Shown here in pieces: positions 11,073 through 21,580 of a stretch of 64,000 bases of DNA; position 1 is the first letter of the stretch, and every line of letters begins with the position of its first letter. Under the pieces are notes generated by a model. The model had not been told where the DNA came from. It made no database searches and was given only the letters and a program-made list of their open reading frames with translations. This stretch comes from Erigeron canadensis (lineage: Eukaryota > Streptophyta > Magnoliopsida > Asterales > Asteraceae): positions 44,185,633 to 44,249,632 of the forward strand of contig NC_057768.1 in the NCBI RefSeq assembly GCF_010389155.1, read 5' to 3'. The position numbers and the translations under genes are program-made.

Positions 11073-13814
11073 ACAAAAAAGTAATTTGTTACTAGCTAGC
11101 TTTTTACAATGTATAATCACAAAGAACATTTAATGTAAGAGTATGTGTAATAAACCTTATATTGTAAGTTCAAATTTCGTTATAAACAAATTTGTACATA
11201 TATAAATTGATCGATTGCATGAAATATTTGTATTAAGGAAAAAGTTACAAGTTATAATGCAATCATTGACATTACTTAAAATATAATGTGTACAAAGTAT
11301 ATATTTAAGTACATACATATTTAAATAACTAACTCTTCTAAGGTTAAAATCACATCCTTACACACGTACGTACTGTTCAGTTGATATATAATAGTACTCC
11401 GCATCTCAAGAATTAATCAACAATAAAGACATGTGTTTTATCGATGGATATCAATTGTACTTCATGTTTCTTCATTGTAAACGTATATAGTTGCTCTCAA
11501 AGCCTCAAACATAACCGAGAATGAATTAAACGTACGAAAAAGATAGTTGGAAATAATAGTATAATAACAATATGTAATTCCTTAAATATATATATATATA
11601 TATATATATTACAAAACGATTAAATAATGATAAAGGAATTAAACAAGAACAGAATGGAAGAACCAAATAAAAGAAGGAAACTGAAAAGGTTCCTGCAAGA
11701 CAAAAGAAACGTAAAAGAAGAACCGGGCTTGTGTTTGACACAATTCCCTTAAACGGAACACAGGGATGGATGTTGCTACGAGAACGAATGAGCAATGTGT
11801 ATGTGATACGAGATTGTGTATTGTTCTGTATATCTTTCAAGACTGATCATTATGATACAGAACAGTACACGAATGAACAATGTGTATGTGATACAAGATG
11901 ATAATTATGATATCAGTTTCAGAGTTAGAAATTCTAGATCTTTCTTAAACGGGTCAAAACCCGGGTCGGGTTTATCTCGGATCGCAACAAAAAGGAGCCC
12001 CGTGCGGGCCCCAATTTTTCGAGCTGCATTCGTGTCCGCAGGTCGCGCGTACATGCATTGGTTCAGAGAATTTTGACCCAGAAACCCGTTTTCTACACCC
12101 CTGCGCGCGGGTAGGAGCCAGAGTAAAACAAAACACAAGATCTTGACATAGCTTAGAAACCTTCACTTATAAACTAGTAAAAGTTTATATTCCACACCAA
12201 TGTGGGACAAAGCTTTTCCAACTCCAACTTATGCACCAAACACACAACTTTGAGACTCGATATCTCATTCACCTTTAACCCAATTTGGACGCATCTTAGT
12301 TTGTTACGTAGCCTTGGCCAGAGACTACAAAATCCACTAAACGGTTCGCAATATATGTCACACGACTATATATTTATTGATGTCTAAAGTGGTGGAAAAA
12401 TGCACTTTTTCCCAAAAAAACTAAATTACAAAACAGAAAGGAATAAAGTCAAATAATGAAATTGAACATAATACAAGATAAAACGTTAAAAAAAAAACTT
12501 AAAACAAAATACCAAACTACTAACAAACAATCAAGCTGCAGTATGAGCATCTTGGTGGTGGTTCTACATTGAATAGTACGTAATCAAGTTTGCAAATGTG
12601 GTATTAATATATTAATAACAATAATAATAAAAATATGCTACTTGATTAAATTTTATATGTGATTTATTAGAAGGTGACAAATTAAACCTTTGCCGATCCC
12701 ATGATCTTTTGGTTAATTAAGTTGATTTCCCCTTTTGACAAACCTTCATCTTTTGGTTTCTTACATTCATATTAAAATCTCATAGGATTTAGGAATGACT
12801 ACGTACATATTATTTTATCTCCCACTAGCTTGTTTATGCTAGAATCTTTAATTAAAAACGTACTTTATATATATATGAGCCTAATACTCATCGTTAACAA
12901 CTCACCTATATTTTACCGCTACCACATTCGTCGTCATATAGTGTGGGTTGTTTCTACCTAGATATATATGTATAAATAGTAGTATGTTATGATTAAAATT
13001 ATTATGAGGCTGTCGATAATAAGTTTTCAATAAGTGTCTTAATATATATGTGTCATTATCAAATTTTATATATGCCTAATTTGATTAAGCCCAATTTCAC
13101 TTGGGATAAAAATACTAGGAATGGTAGGAATAAAATGGTTGAGAAATATAAAAGTGAGAAAATGAACACATGATAACTAATTAAATTTCATATATGACTG
13201 TACTTTCTTAAGGCTATTGCAATAACCATTTCTCAATATGAAGTTTCATGCAAACTGATCGATCATGTGCATTGAAATTTTGCTTATACTTTTTCATCTT
13301 TTTTTTTTTATATATATAAATAAATGTGTTAAGTTGGAATATTTATATTTGGTGGTGATATATTTTTAACTTCTACAAACTTATAGTAGTTGGTTTCGGT
13401 GAGTTTTTACTCTGATTCTACGTGATAAAGGTTTTTTATGATCATCAAAGTTTTTAAATGATGAATTTATTATGCAAGGTGGCTTTATAACACGGTCCGG
13501 TTAAAATAATTTATTTTAGACTCTCCAATATTTGTGATTAATTTCTATTTTTATTTTTCTAAAAAGATATAAAAGTATGATAAGCTTAAGAATAAATGTG
13601 GGCTCTATCTAATTAGTAGCTTAAACCAGTTGGCAGGGACGTTGGTTTTTTGTGTTCGGCCGTCGGTTTTCACAAGTCTTAAATCCTTATAAGTGAATGA
13701 TTATCATATTGGTCCCTATAATTGCGCTGCAGATTCTTTTCATGACCATCGTTAGGTTGTTTAATTACATATGGATTAAGAAATTATACTACATACTTCT
13801 TCTTACTTATTTTA
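11073..13814. other. Gene-free intergenic stretch
   Basis: No gene is supported. It contains an (AT)n run at about 11588-11609 and a GC-rich patch at about 11945-12115 with CGGGT-type motifs on both strands (aaacgggtcaaaaccc and tgacccagaaacccg), probably a decayed inverted-repeat element. The remainder is AT-rich. Confidence 0.5.
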
Positions 13815-14100
13815 ATACTAGAACGGTATCCGCGCAATGTGGCGGTGGTTGTGACGGCAACGGTGTGGTGGAGGCGGCGTCGAGTGGTGTAGATAATTGA
13901 TGTAAAGGTATAATAAAAATATTTTGGATAAATGACTGATATTGTAATTTAATCATTAATAGTATTTTAAATAATTTCTCCATAACTTTTAAAGAGAGAG
14001 TTGTTTTATTTATTAAATAGTATAAAAGTATATATTAGATGTATAGAGGAATTATGATTAAGAAATAAATGTATTTTAGGTATAAAAAAGTGTTGAATTT
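13815..14100 (-). mobile_element. Helitron-like 3' terminus
   Basis: On the minus strand the sequence contains CCGCCACATTGCGCGG, which can form a CCGC/GCGG hairpin. It is followed about ten bases later by CTAG and then T. A hairpin just before CTRR, followed by a T of the host AT target, is the hallmark of Helitron 3' ends. The body extends right to about 14100; the 5' TC end was not located. It is non-autonomous, with no helicase reading frame. Confidence 0.6.
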
Positions 14101-14428
14101 CTTAAAATAAGAGAGATCAATGGGTTATGGATATTCTTGTTATACCACTTAGCTTAGTTTTGCAATTTTCCCATAAATGTGAATATGTAGGGTTGAGATT
14201 CTCTCAAGTTAAAGGTAACTTAAGGGTTAAACACTGGCGGAACCACATTTAGACAAAGGGTAGTTCGGTCTACGGGTACATTAAATTTTTATATTATAAT
14301 TTTTCTGATAATGGTGTTTTTTTATTGGTGTTACGAGTCAAATAAATATGAGATACCGGTCAATGTAACTAATTTCAAACTTTCGAAAGATATTCCTATC
14401 AATATAACTTATAAAGATGTATGTAATA

Positions 14429-14618
14429 AGGGAAAAGTGAATATATGGCTATCATGTAACTAAGCTTAGGTGTAGATCCTCTCACATATCAATTTTTTAA
14501 TATTTGTTATAAAATAAATAAATCACATGGCCTCCATGATTTTAATAGTATAAAAAAATGGCATGTGATGGTAACTATACCCAAGTTTAGCTACATGATA
14601 GCCATATATTCCCTTCCC
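14429..14618. mobile_element. MITE with about 40-bp inverted repeats
   Basis: The stretch containing gtgaatatatggctatcatg, near 14437, is repeated in inverse orientation at about 14580-14615. The whole unit of about 190 bp could fold into a long hairpin. Its ends resemble those of the MITE at 54.6 kb, so both may belong to one family. Confidence 0.75.
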
Positions 14619-15299
14619 TCATGTAATGAATATGTAACATCCCAAAATTTTTAAATTAAAGAAAATAAACCTTTAATATAGTTTTGTCATTAAAATAGTT
14701 TCCTAGTATTTTATTTTTGATTATGAGTTTAATTTAGTTGAAACTTTAGCAGATAGCGGATAAATTACCCACTAAAATTTTATATGGGACGTGGCATATG
14801 GAGGAGTTGCCAGCAACATTTTGTTAGTGAGTCATGTTTTTTCACTTCAAGCTTTCCTTCCCTACTTCTTTCAATTCTTTCAATCCTTCTTCTCAATCCT
14901 TTCTTGAAGTGTGAAATTCTAGTTCCCATCTAAATCAAATAATAACTTCAATCAAGTATCCAAGTAATGAAAATAATAATAATAACATCAAATTGCTAGA
15001 AATCAAATTGGGGAGAATTTGTGTGTTGTGTATGTGTGTGTGTCGACACACATAAAGGAAAAGAGAAGGATTTGGGGGTTTGATTCTTGATAGTTGTTCT
15101 TGAATCATTGAGGTAATTATCCTTCCAACCCTAGTTTTAATTTTTGTTCAAGAATTAGGGTTTATGCATTTTTATGATTTGGGGGTTTTCATCTATATGA
15201 GTTAATTTCTGTAATTCAAGTTAGGGTTGTTGTAATTTAATTAAATTTAGGGTTTTAATTGGGTTGCATGATAGATTTTGTTGAATGATAGTGAGAAAT

Positions 15300-15860
15300 A
15301 GTTGGACAGATTCTGACCCTGGTCTTAAAACGAGTTAAACACCCCCATGACAGAATTTTCACTTGTCGAGTCCTAAAAAGAAAATGTAGGTTATTGTGTT
15401 ACGAAACTTTTTCCACTGGAATGGGTTAAAATGACGAAGTAGAACTCTAGATATGAATTTTTGAATTCAGGGGCGCAATGCTGATTTTTCAGCAAAACTG
15501 ATTATGTGTCTGTCATTAAAACGGGTAAAACACATTCTTGCAAGTTAATTCATATCTTGGTCACTGAATATAAAATGTACCTAAATATATTAAGAAGACG
15601 TGGCCACTGGAATGGGGTCAAAATGTGTTGTAGAACTCAAGTTATGGTCATTTGAAGTCAGTAAGGTCAAAACTGCTTTGTTAATGAAAACAGCAGCAGT
15701 ATTGGTTTTTAAAACGACCAGAAGTCATCTTTGAAAGACAATTCACATGTTGGTCTCTAAAATGTAGATATATGTGTCTATTAAATTTGGCCACTGGAAT
15801 CAAGTAAAAAGAGTGAGTAGAAATTGAGCTATGCTTGTTTGAAGGCAGCTTGGTCAGATA
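15300..15860 (+). repeat. Three degenerate tandem repeats, period about 190 bp
   Basis: The anchor ccactggaat recurs at 15413, 15604 and 15791 (spacings 191 and 187). Each copy is preceded by a ...taaaacg...aaaac... segment and followed by tagaa.tcnag.tatg. Copies are diverged. They lie inside the LTR-like block. Confidence 0.8.
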
Positions 15861-16420
15861 TGAAAAAGATAATTTTAAACAATAAGTTTGTTGACTATTT
15901 TGTGATTAAGATGAAAATAATAATTTTAGTAAGGATGTTGTATAGACATATCATTATGATTATGAGAATGCTTTTGACATGTGGGTCAAGGTTTTTATAA
16001 AAATTTGGTTGTGGTCATATTTGCTTAAGTTGCGAATAATAAGAAAATGGTGATTTTGGTATTAAGATGAATGGCCACATTGTTGTGAAAGCAAATTGAG
16101 ATTTTGAAAGAAGCCAACCTTAGAATGTGAATTATGTAAAAGTGAGGTTGAGCATTGAAATGCTAGAAAAGATTGTAATGTATGGTTTGTTAACCATGTG
16201 GTATGAACTAATTGAGCTTGATGATCTTATATGTGTAAATTATGAATTATTGCTAGGTGGAAAGCAATATGATTGTTAGATGGTCATCATGGTTTTGGTT
16301 GTCGCAAAGGAGGTGAGTACTCTTGCATACCTTTATGTATACGTTGGGTCAATTACCATAAGATGTGAATGTTCCAAGTATGGTAATTGATTTGGCGTTT
16401 AGCCCATATGGGGCATAGTT

Positions 16421-16510
16421 TATGAGGCCTAAGAACCTCCGGGGCTTAAGAATCCCGATAGTTGATATGATATGAGGCCTAAGAACCTCCGGGGCCTAAG
16501 AATCCCGATA
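16421..16510 (+). repeat. Direct repeat of a 40-bp unit, period 50
   Basis: The unit tatgaggcctaagaacctcc... ending aatcccgata occurs at 16421-16460 and 16471-16510 with one difference. It lies in the LTR-like block; its role is unknown. Confidence 0.9.
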
Positions 16511-17133
16511 GATATGATTTATATGATTGTTTAGCTTATATGGATCCATATATGTGTTGATAGTGTGCAAGGTGAGCATGTAAATGTGGCATGACGGTGT
16601 CATAGGTTACATGTGAAAGTCCTTGCACTTTGCCCTCCTTCGTATGTATAAACGTATGCAAGATTATTCACTAAGCTTTGCTTACTTTTTAGTTGTTTAC
16701 CCTTTTTATAGGTTGTCCCGGATGTGGAAGAAAGTTTAGTAATCTAAAGATTGAAGTTAAAGTTGCGTAACGGATATGCTTGCTTTAGCTAAAAGAGGTT
16801 AATGGTAACGTTGATAGTACCCGTAGAAACCCCCTTTTGAACAATGGCTCTTGATACATCGAATTGTTTTGGTATAATTATTCATTTTGTCAAATGTAAG
16901 GAATAAGGGTTTCGGTTACTTTTATTGAGTCATTTTGTATTAGAAATGTGTTGAATTGTGATTGAAATGTATCTTTGGAAAACTCATAATCCGTAACAGG
17001 TTTTGACGACGATTTTACGAAGGGGTCATGTCAAAATTTCTAACTTTTAGTACATTGTCTTTTATAACTAGTTTTACTTTGTTATGTTTATTTCTATGTC
17101 TAAAACTTGTTTGAACTCAGAAATGCCTTTTCT

Positions 17134-17210
17134 CCCACTGCGGCGCAGTGGGAGTGTGTCCAACCCACTGCGGCGCAGTGGAGAGTGCTCAACCCCAATG
17201 CGGCGCAGTG
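17134..17210. repeat. 30-bp tandem repeat built on a GC-rich palindrome
   Basis: The perfect palindrome core CACTGCGGCGCAGTG occurs at 17136-17150 and 17166-17180. A third copy, with one base altered (CAATGCGGCGCAGTG), lies at 17196-17210. The period is 30. Each copy can form a strong hairpin. It is a sharp GC-rich island in AT-rich DNA. Confidence 0.9.
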
Positions 17211-18059
17211 TGGGTATAAAAAAAATAATCTTATTTTTCTATTAATTGAGTCGTGTCGTTTCAAAATATGAAAAGAATACTCCAAAAATGTCAAAAACTC
17301 TTAAAACCTCACCAAAAAGACAAAAATCCTCAATAAAGTGCTAAAAATTATAACAATCTAAACATTATTGTTACTTTGAGACAATACGAGGCTAACGAAA
17401 AATTTTGTGTTACAGGTCACTTTCGATCTGGTTCCGCCACTGAGGGTACAGTTAGATGATCTCGACCATTGATTTTAAATCAATGGTCAATATTATAAAG
17501 TTATAATTGAATTATAACATTTGATTTAATCCAATAGTCAATAATCATCCAACTTTACCTCTCGAGTTATTTTTAACTTGAGAGAATCCTGACATTACAT
17601 TTACAATTATACTCCACTCGTAATAAGGGTGAGGACTATCTGCCACTTAATATTAATCTCCAAGTTCTTTGATGATTGTGAACAACTATTTACATAACAA
17701 ATTTTCAACCATCACATCGAATTCTATAAGCCTGGTTAGTTTTAGTGACAAATATTGTTGAATATACACCAGATATAGCAAAAAATAAAGTAAAAACCAA
17801 CACTCTATGGTTATTGATACATGGTCAAAAATATGTCTCATTTTTTGATGGATATGAACAAATTAAAAATGATAAATACATGAAATTAAATTAATTTTTT
17901 TTTAACATCAATTTTATAATATAACGACCTTTTAGCGAATTACCGAAAAAACACTAAAATTACATGAAATAATTGAGGCAGATTTGCCATAAGTTCCAGA
18001 CTATACTATGTTTTCAACTATGACATTATATCCAAAATAAGAAAAAGAAACAATTTCAC

Positions 18060-18740
18060 GAAAAATATCTAGGCTGGGCATGGTAACTCCTTTGAAAACA
18101 ACATTGTTCCGATACTTCCATATTACCTACCACCAAATAGATAAAATAACTTCAACAATATTCTTGGCTTTCTTTGTCAACTGCGTCCCCAATATCTGGT
18201 CCAAACACTCACTTGGTCCCCCATCTGACATTGTGAATTGTGACTTGAAGCCATGTTGACATCATTATACATACTTCGGTTGACACAATGTAATCCTTGA
18301 AGATATGACTCACTGTTTCTACACTCTTATTACAAAGAGGAGAACATATGGAAGTGATCTCCATACCTCTAATACTAAGGTTGAACCTTGTAGGGAGACG
18401 ATCTTTGAGTAATCTCCAAAGAAATATGTTGACTTTCATAGGCACCAAGGAGTTCCAGTGGGTTTTGTAATCACCAGATGGTAAGATCGAGAGATCCAAG
18501 TGTAGTCTAATATCTTTTACTGAAACAGAAGTGTTTTCATTGAGGTTCCAACGCCATGAATCCGGATTTGCAACCAATGTTACTGCCTGTAGGTTATCTA
18601 TCAACTCCTCTAGTTGAGATTCCTCACGACCGCCCCTTATGCTCCTTCCCCAGTTCCAAGTCCATGAGTTGTCAAAGAAACGATCAGATAGTAAGCAATT
18701 CGGCTAAGTTTCACGAGCAAATAAATGGGGGTACCTGTTA
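18060..18740 (-). pseudogene. LINE reverse-transcriptase C-terminal remnant
   Basis: On the minus strand there is an open stretch (18209-18604) with motifs of the plant LINE tail: WRWNL, THWNSLVPMKVNIFLWRLLKDRLPTRFNL, and a zinc-binding-like segment (CSPLCNKSVETVSHIF). Upstream codons as far as about 18740 (FFDNSWTWNWGRSIRGGREE) continue the same homology without a start. Downstream of 18209 the frame is broken by stops. It is a decayed fragment and no target duplication was found. Confidence 0.8.
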
Positions 18741-19125
18741 GCTAATGATGCTCCTCAAAGCCAAGTATTAGTCCAAAATCTAATACTTCTGTCTAAAATT
18801 TATTTGCTTCATTAACATGTGTATCTATCTTGCATTTATAAGAGTGGACTATTAGGTTGGAGTTTATCAGAGTCATAAGTTTGATCCTAGACATGTATGT
18901 TCGAGCATCACATACTGCATAATTGAATGTCACCGTGGTGTCTCGAATGCTAATTTCTAACTATTAACTACTGATTCATTGTGTAACTATTTAATATCAA
19001 GCTTTTAGTTTTTACTAGTTGTATGTGACATATTATATCTTAGCAAATCAATTACATGGTGACTTAAAAAATGACATGGCAAACTATTATGATTGTCATG
19101 TCACTAAACATACTTTTTTTTTATC

Positions 19126-19370
19126 TAACTAGCACAGTGACCGCAATGTGGTGGTGGTCTTCATGACAACAGTGTGGTGAAACAACTGTTGGTGACTGAG
19201 GCAGTATCAAATGGTGTAATTATAGATGTAAAAAACTAAAAATAATTGATAAATGGTTAATGAAGATATTTTAAAATATAAAAGATTGATAGTGTAATTT
19301 AATTATTAATGTTAAGGAGTTAATGTAGGTGAAAATATTTTAAGAGTGCCAAGTTTAAATATTACATATG
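19126..19370 (-). mobile_element. Helitron-like 3' terminus
   Basis: On the minus strand the end reads ...CCACCACCACATTGCGGTCACTGTGCTAG followed by TT. It is similar in sequence and orientation to the copy at 13815, including the inner segment with a long AT-rich run. The hairpin is weaker. No 5' end or coding region is seen. Confidence 0.55.
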
Positions 19371-20666
19371 TTTCAACATTTCCGAAAATAGAGTTATTTT
19401 TTTTATTATATAAAAACAGTAGTTATCCGGGCTTTCTAAAGCCCTTTACAAACCGAAAGCTATATTAAAACAATGTCACATAGGATAAAATCATACATGG
19501 CATCTCCATAATTTTTTTGACATTATTTATCTTATCTACCAATAAACCGAAACAAGATTCACATGTTCTTGAAACGACACGTGGCGTAATGCTTGATCGA
19601 CACGTGTCATTTTAATTTATTTATTTTGTTAAGTTAGCTTTTTTTAGTTGTATATAAATTCAATTTTCTTATTAGACTTATAATTAAACTCTAACGCTTG
19701 GCTTATTAATACAAAAGACATTATAACCTTATTTTATTGATCGTTTTCTCATTAATAATTTTTCTTTTTTTCATTTTCAATTCTTCAACTCCTATTACTT
19801 ATATTAATTATAAGTTGTTAACATAAAGACTTTAAAATTTTGAGTTTACGATCCAAAATCACAAGTTTATTTGTCATCATCCATTATGACTACAAGTTTC
19901 AATTTTGATGTGGTACTAAAAATTTAAGGTAAATCCAAAACTCTAACTAAACATATATTATATTTATTAATAGTGTTTATTATAATTTTGCTTTGATTAT
20001 CAATTTACTTTAACCACAATTTATTTCATACGCATGAATCATGTAAGAGGCATATTCGAATTTCTTTATCATAGAATTAATATGAATACCGTATATCGGT
20101 ATTAGAACTAGTTTATATATATTTAAAAGAAAATAAAAATTGAAATAAGATTATTGTGTTATACTCGTAGATACATTGTCCAAATTTACTCTGTCAAAGT
20201 TAATATCAAATCAAGCAACCAAATCCTATATAAATCTCTTCCAAAATAAGCATAAATCTATATGGCTATAAAATTATATGAAGATATCTCAGTATTAATT
20301 AACTAATGTAATAAAGAAAAATCCTGAATTATTTTCTTCTGCTTGGTACGTCCCTACTCCTTTTTTCTTCTTTGTCCAACAATTTTAAGTTTTGTGGCCT
20401 TTCATCATAAATTACGCGGTGGTTCTTGTGTACAAGATTTTGCCGTCACTCTTTAAATCCCTTGTTTCTTAAATGTATAACTATATCTCTATACACCGGG
20501 ATTGAGTTTTTTTCATTTTTCTATACGCTTCATCTAGTTTTTGCCCGTCTTTGTTATGTTTGTAACTAATGTATATATATATGTTTAGACATTGTTTTGG
20601 GTTTAATTTTTTTATGCATTTGTACGTTTACATGTTATTATTTGGGGTTTTTGTATTTGTTTTGCA
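19371..20666. other. Intergenic region upstream of the MADS-box gene
   Basis: This is AT-rich DNA without a supported gene. It should contain the promoter and 5' UTR of the MADS gene. A tttgcag at 20661-20667, five bases before the ATG, looks like a 3' splice site of a 5' UTR intron. Confidence 0.45.
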
Positions 20667-20671
20667 GATCG

Positions 20672-21580
20672 ATGGGGCGTGCAAAGCTAAGGATGGAACT
20701 CATAACGAAAGAGAGAGCCAGAAACACGGCTTATCAGGCAAGAAAACTCGGGATCATAAAGAAAGCATCCGAATTCAGTATCCTTTGTGATGTTGATACC
20801 ATCATTATCATGTTCCCTCCTGATTCTAACAAGCCTGATATTTGGCCTGATAACCATAATAAAATCAAGAAAACCATTGCCTCTTACAAGTCAAAAAAGG
20901 GCGAAACAGGGAGAAGAACTTACGATCTTCATGACTTTTTTGAAGATCATAAGAGAAAGATTGAAGACGAACTTGTGAAGGCCAGGAAAAAAAACATGGA
21001 AGCCAAATACCCGATGTGGTTTGATAAGTTAGATGGTTTAAACACAAGTGAACTGGCACAATTTGCCATATGGTTGCAAAATAAAGAGGATATAGTGATA
21101 GCTCGTCTTGATCTCTTGAAACGAAACATGAGCATTAATCAACAGCCCTTTATGTTTGACAATATGCAGCATATGTTTCATTATGCAGGTTTTGGTTCAG
21201 GTTCACAGCCTGCAGGTCTTGATCATGGTCAAGTGGTTAACCAGTACACTACACATGATAATGGCTGGCTCCAGGATGCAGCAGCAACACCGTATCTACC
21301 GTTAGGGAGTGAACTAACAGGGCAGAGTTCTCTGGAGTATGAAGGTGGTGTGGTTAATGGCCATAACTTGAACCAGTGGGCATCTCCACAGCTAGAGGTG
21401 CAAGGCGGTCGGATGCCAGACTTTGCAATGCAAGAATTGAACAAGTGGGCATCTCCACAGCCAGTGGTGCATGACAGTATGGTGCTGGACCTTGTGAGGC
21501 AAAATTTTCAATCGCAGGTTAACAATGGTGGTGGGCAATTTTCCACAATGAATGATCATCAAGGAAGGTTTCAGGATTAA
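20672..21580 (+). CDS. Type I MADS-box transcription factor
   Basis: The protein has 302 residues. The MADS domain occupies residues 1-60 (MGRAKLRMELI, KERARNTAYQARKLGIIKKASEFSILCDVD) and includes the basic DNA-binding helix. PDIWPDN after it is like the PEVWPS of type I (M-type) factors. There is no K-domain, as expected for type I. The C-terminal part is Gln/Gly-rich and repeats KWASPQ/QWASPQ. The frame is open further upstream, but the ATG at 20672 starts the canonical MGRxK and follows a tttgcag splice acceptor, so I chose it. Type I genes mostly act in female gametophyte and endosperm; the subclass (M-beta or M-gamma) is unresolved. Confidence 0.9.
   Translation: MGRAKLRMELITKERARNTAYQARKLGIIKKASEFSILCDVDTIIIMFPPDSNKPDIWPDNHNKIKKTIASYKSKKGETGRRTYDLHDFFEDHKRKIEDELVKARKKNMEAKYPMWFDKLDGLNTSELAQFAIWLQNKEDIVIARLDLLKRNMSINQQPFMFDNMQHMFHYAGFGSGSQPAGLDHGQVVNQYTTHDNGWLQDAAATPYLPLGSELTGQSSLEYEGGVVNGHNLNQWASPQLEVQGGRMPDFAMQELNKWASPQPVVHDSMVLDLVRQNFQSQVNNGGGQFSTMNDHQGRFQD

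Larger units (their letters stand above)
14633..17031 (+). mobile_element. Probable Ty3/gypsy LTR or LTR fragment
   Basis: The block starts TGTAACATCCC, like the LTRs of many plant Ty3/gypsy elements, and ends near a TCATGTCA. Inside are degenerate tandem repeats and no coding frame. No matching 5-bp target duplication was found, so the right end is uncertain and it may be a damaged solo LTR. Confidence 0.4.
14231..17442. mobile_element. hAT-like insertion (3.2 kb) nested in the MITE
   Basis: The left end cactggcggaacca (14232) and the right end tggttccgccactg (17429-17442) form an inverted repeat with one mismatch. The flanks agggttaa (14223-14230) and agggtaca (17443-17450) could be a decayed 8-bp duplication. 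The CA(G)TGGCGGA-type end is seen in plant hAT-like elements. No transposase is visible. The interior carries an LTR-like block and other repeats, so it is composite. Confidence 0.45.
14197..17588. mobile_element. Inverted-repeat (MULE-like) MITE split by a later insertion
   Basis: The 23-mer at 14198-14220 (attctctcaagttaaaggta...) matches the reverse complement of 17565-17587 at 21 of 23 positions. The core gattctctcaagttaaa is identical in both arms. The right-hand part of the body (about 17443-17588) is intact, while the left-hand part is only about 35 bases before a 3.2-kb insertion begins. The nesting order is inferred from these matches. The family assignment is tentative because no clean target duplication was found. 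Confidence 0.6.

Noticed and set aside
17134..17210. CRISPR-like array of palindromic repeats
   Set aside because: Only three units, repeats of 30 bp with no unique spacers, in a plant nuclear context; it is a tandem repeat.
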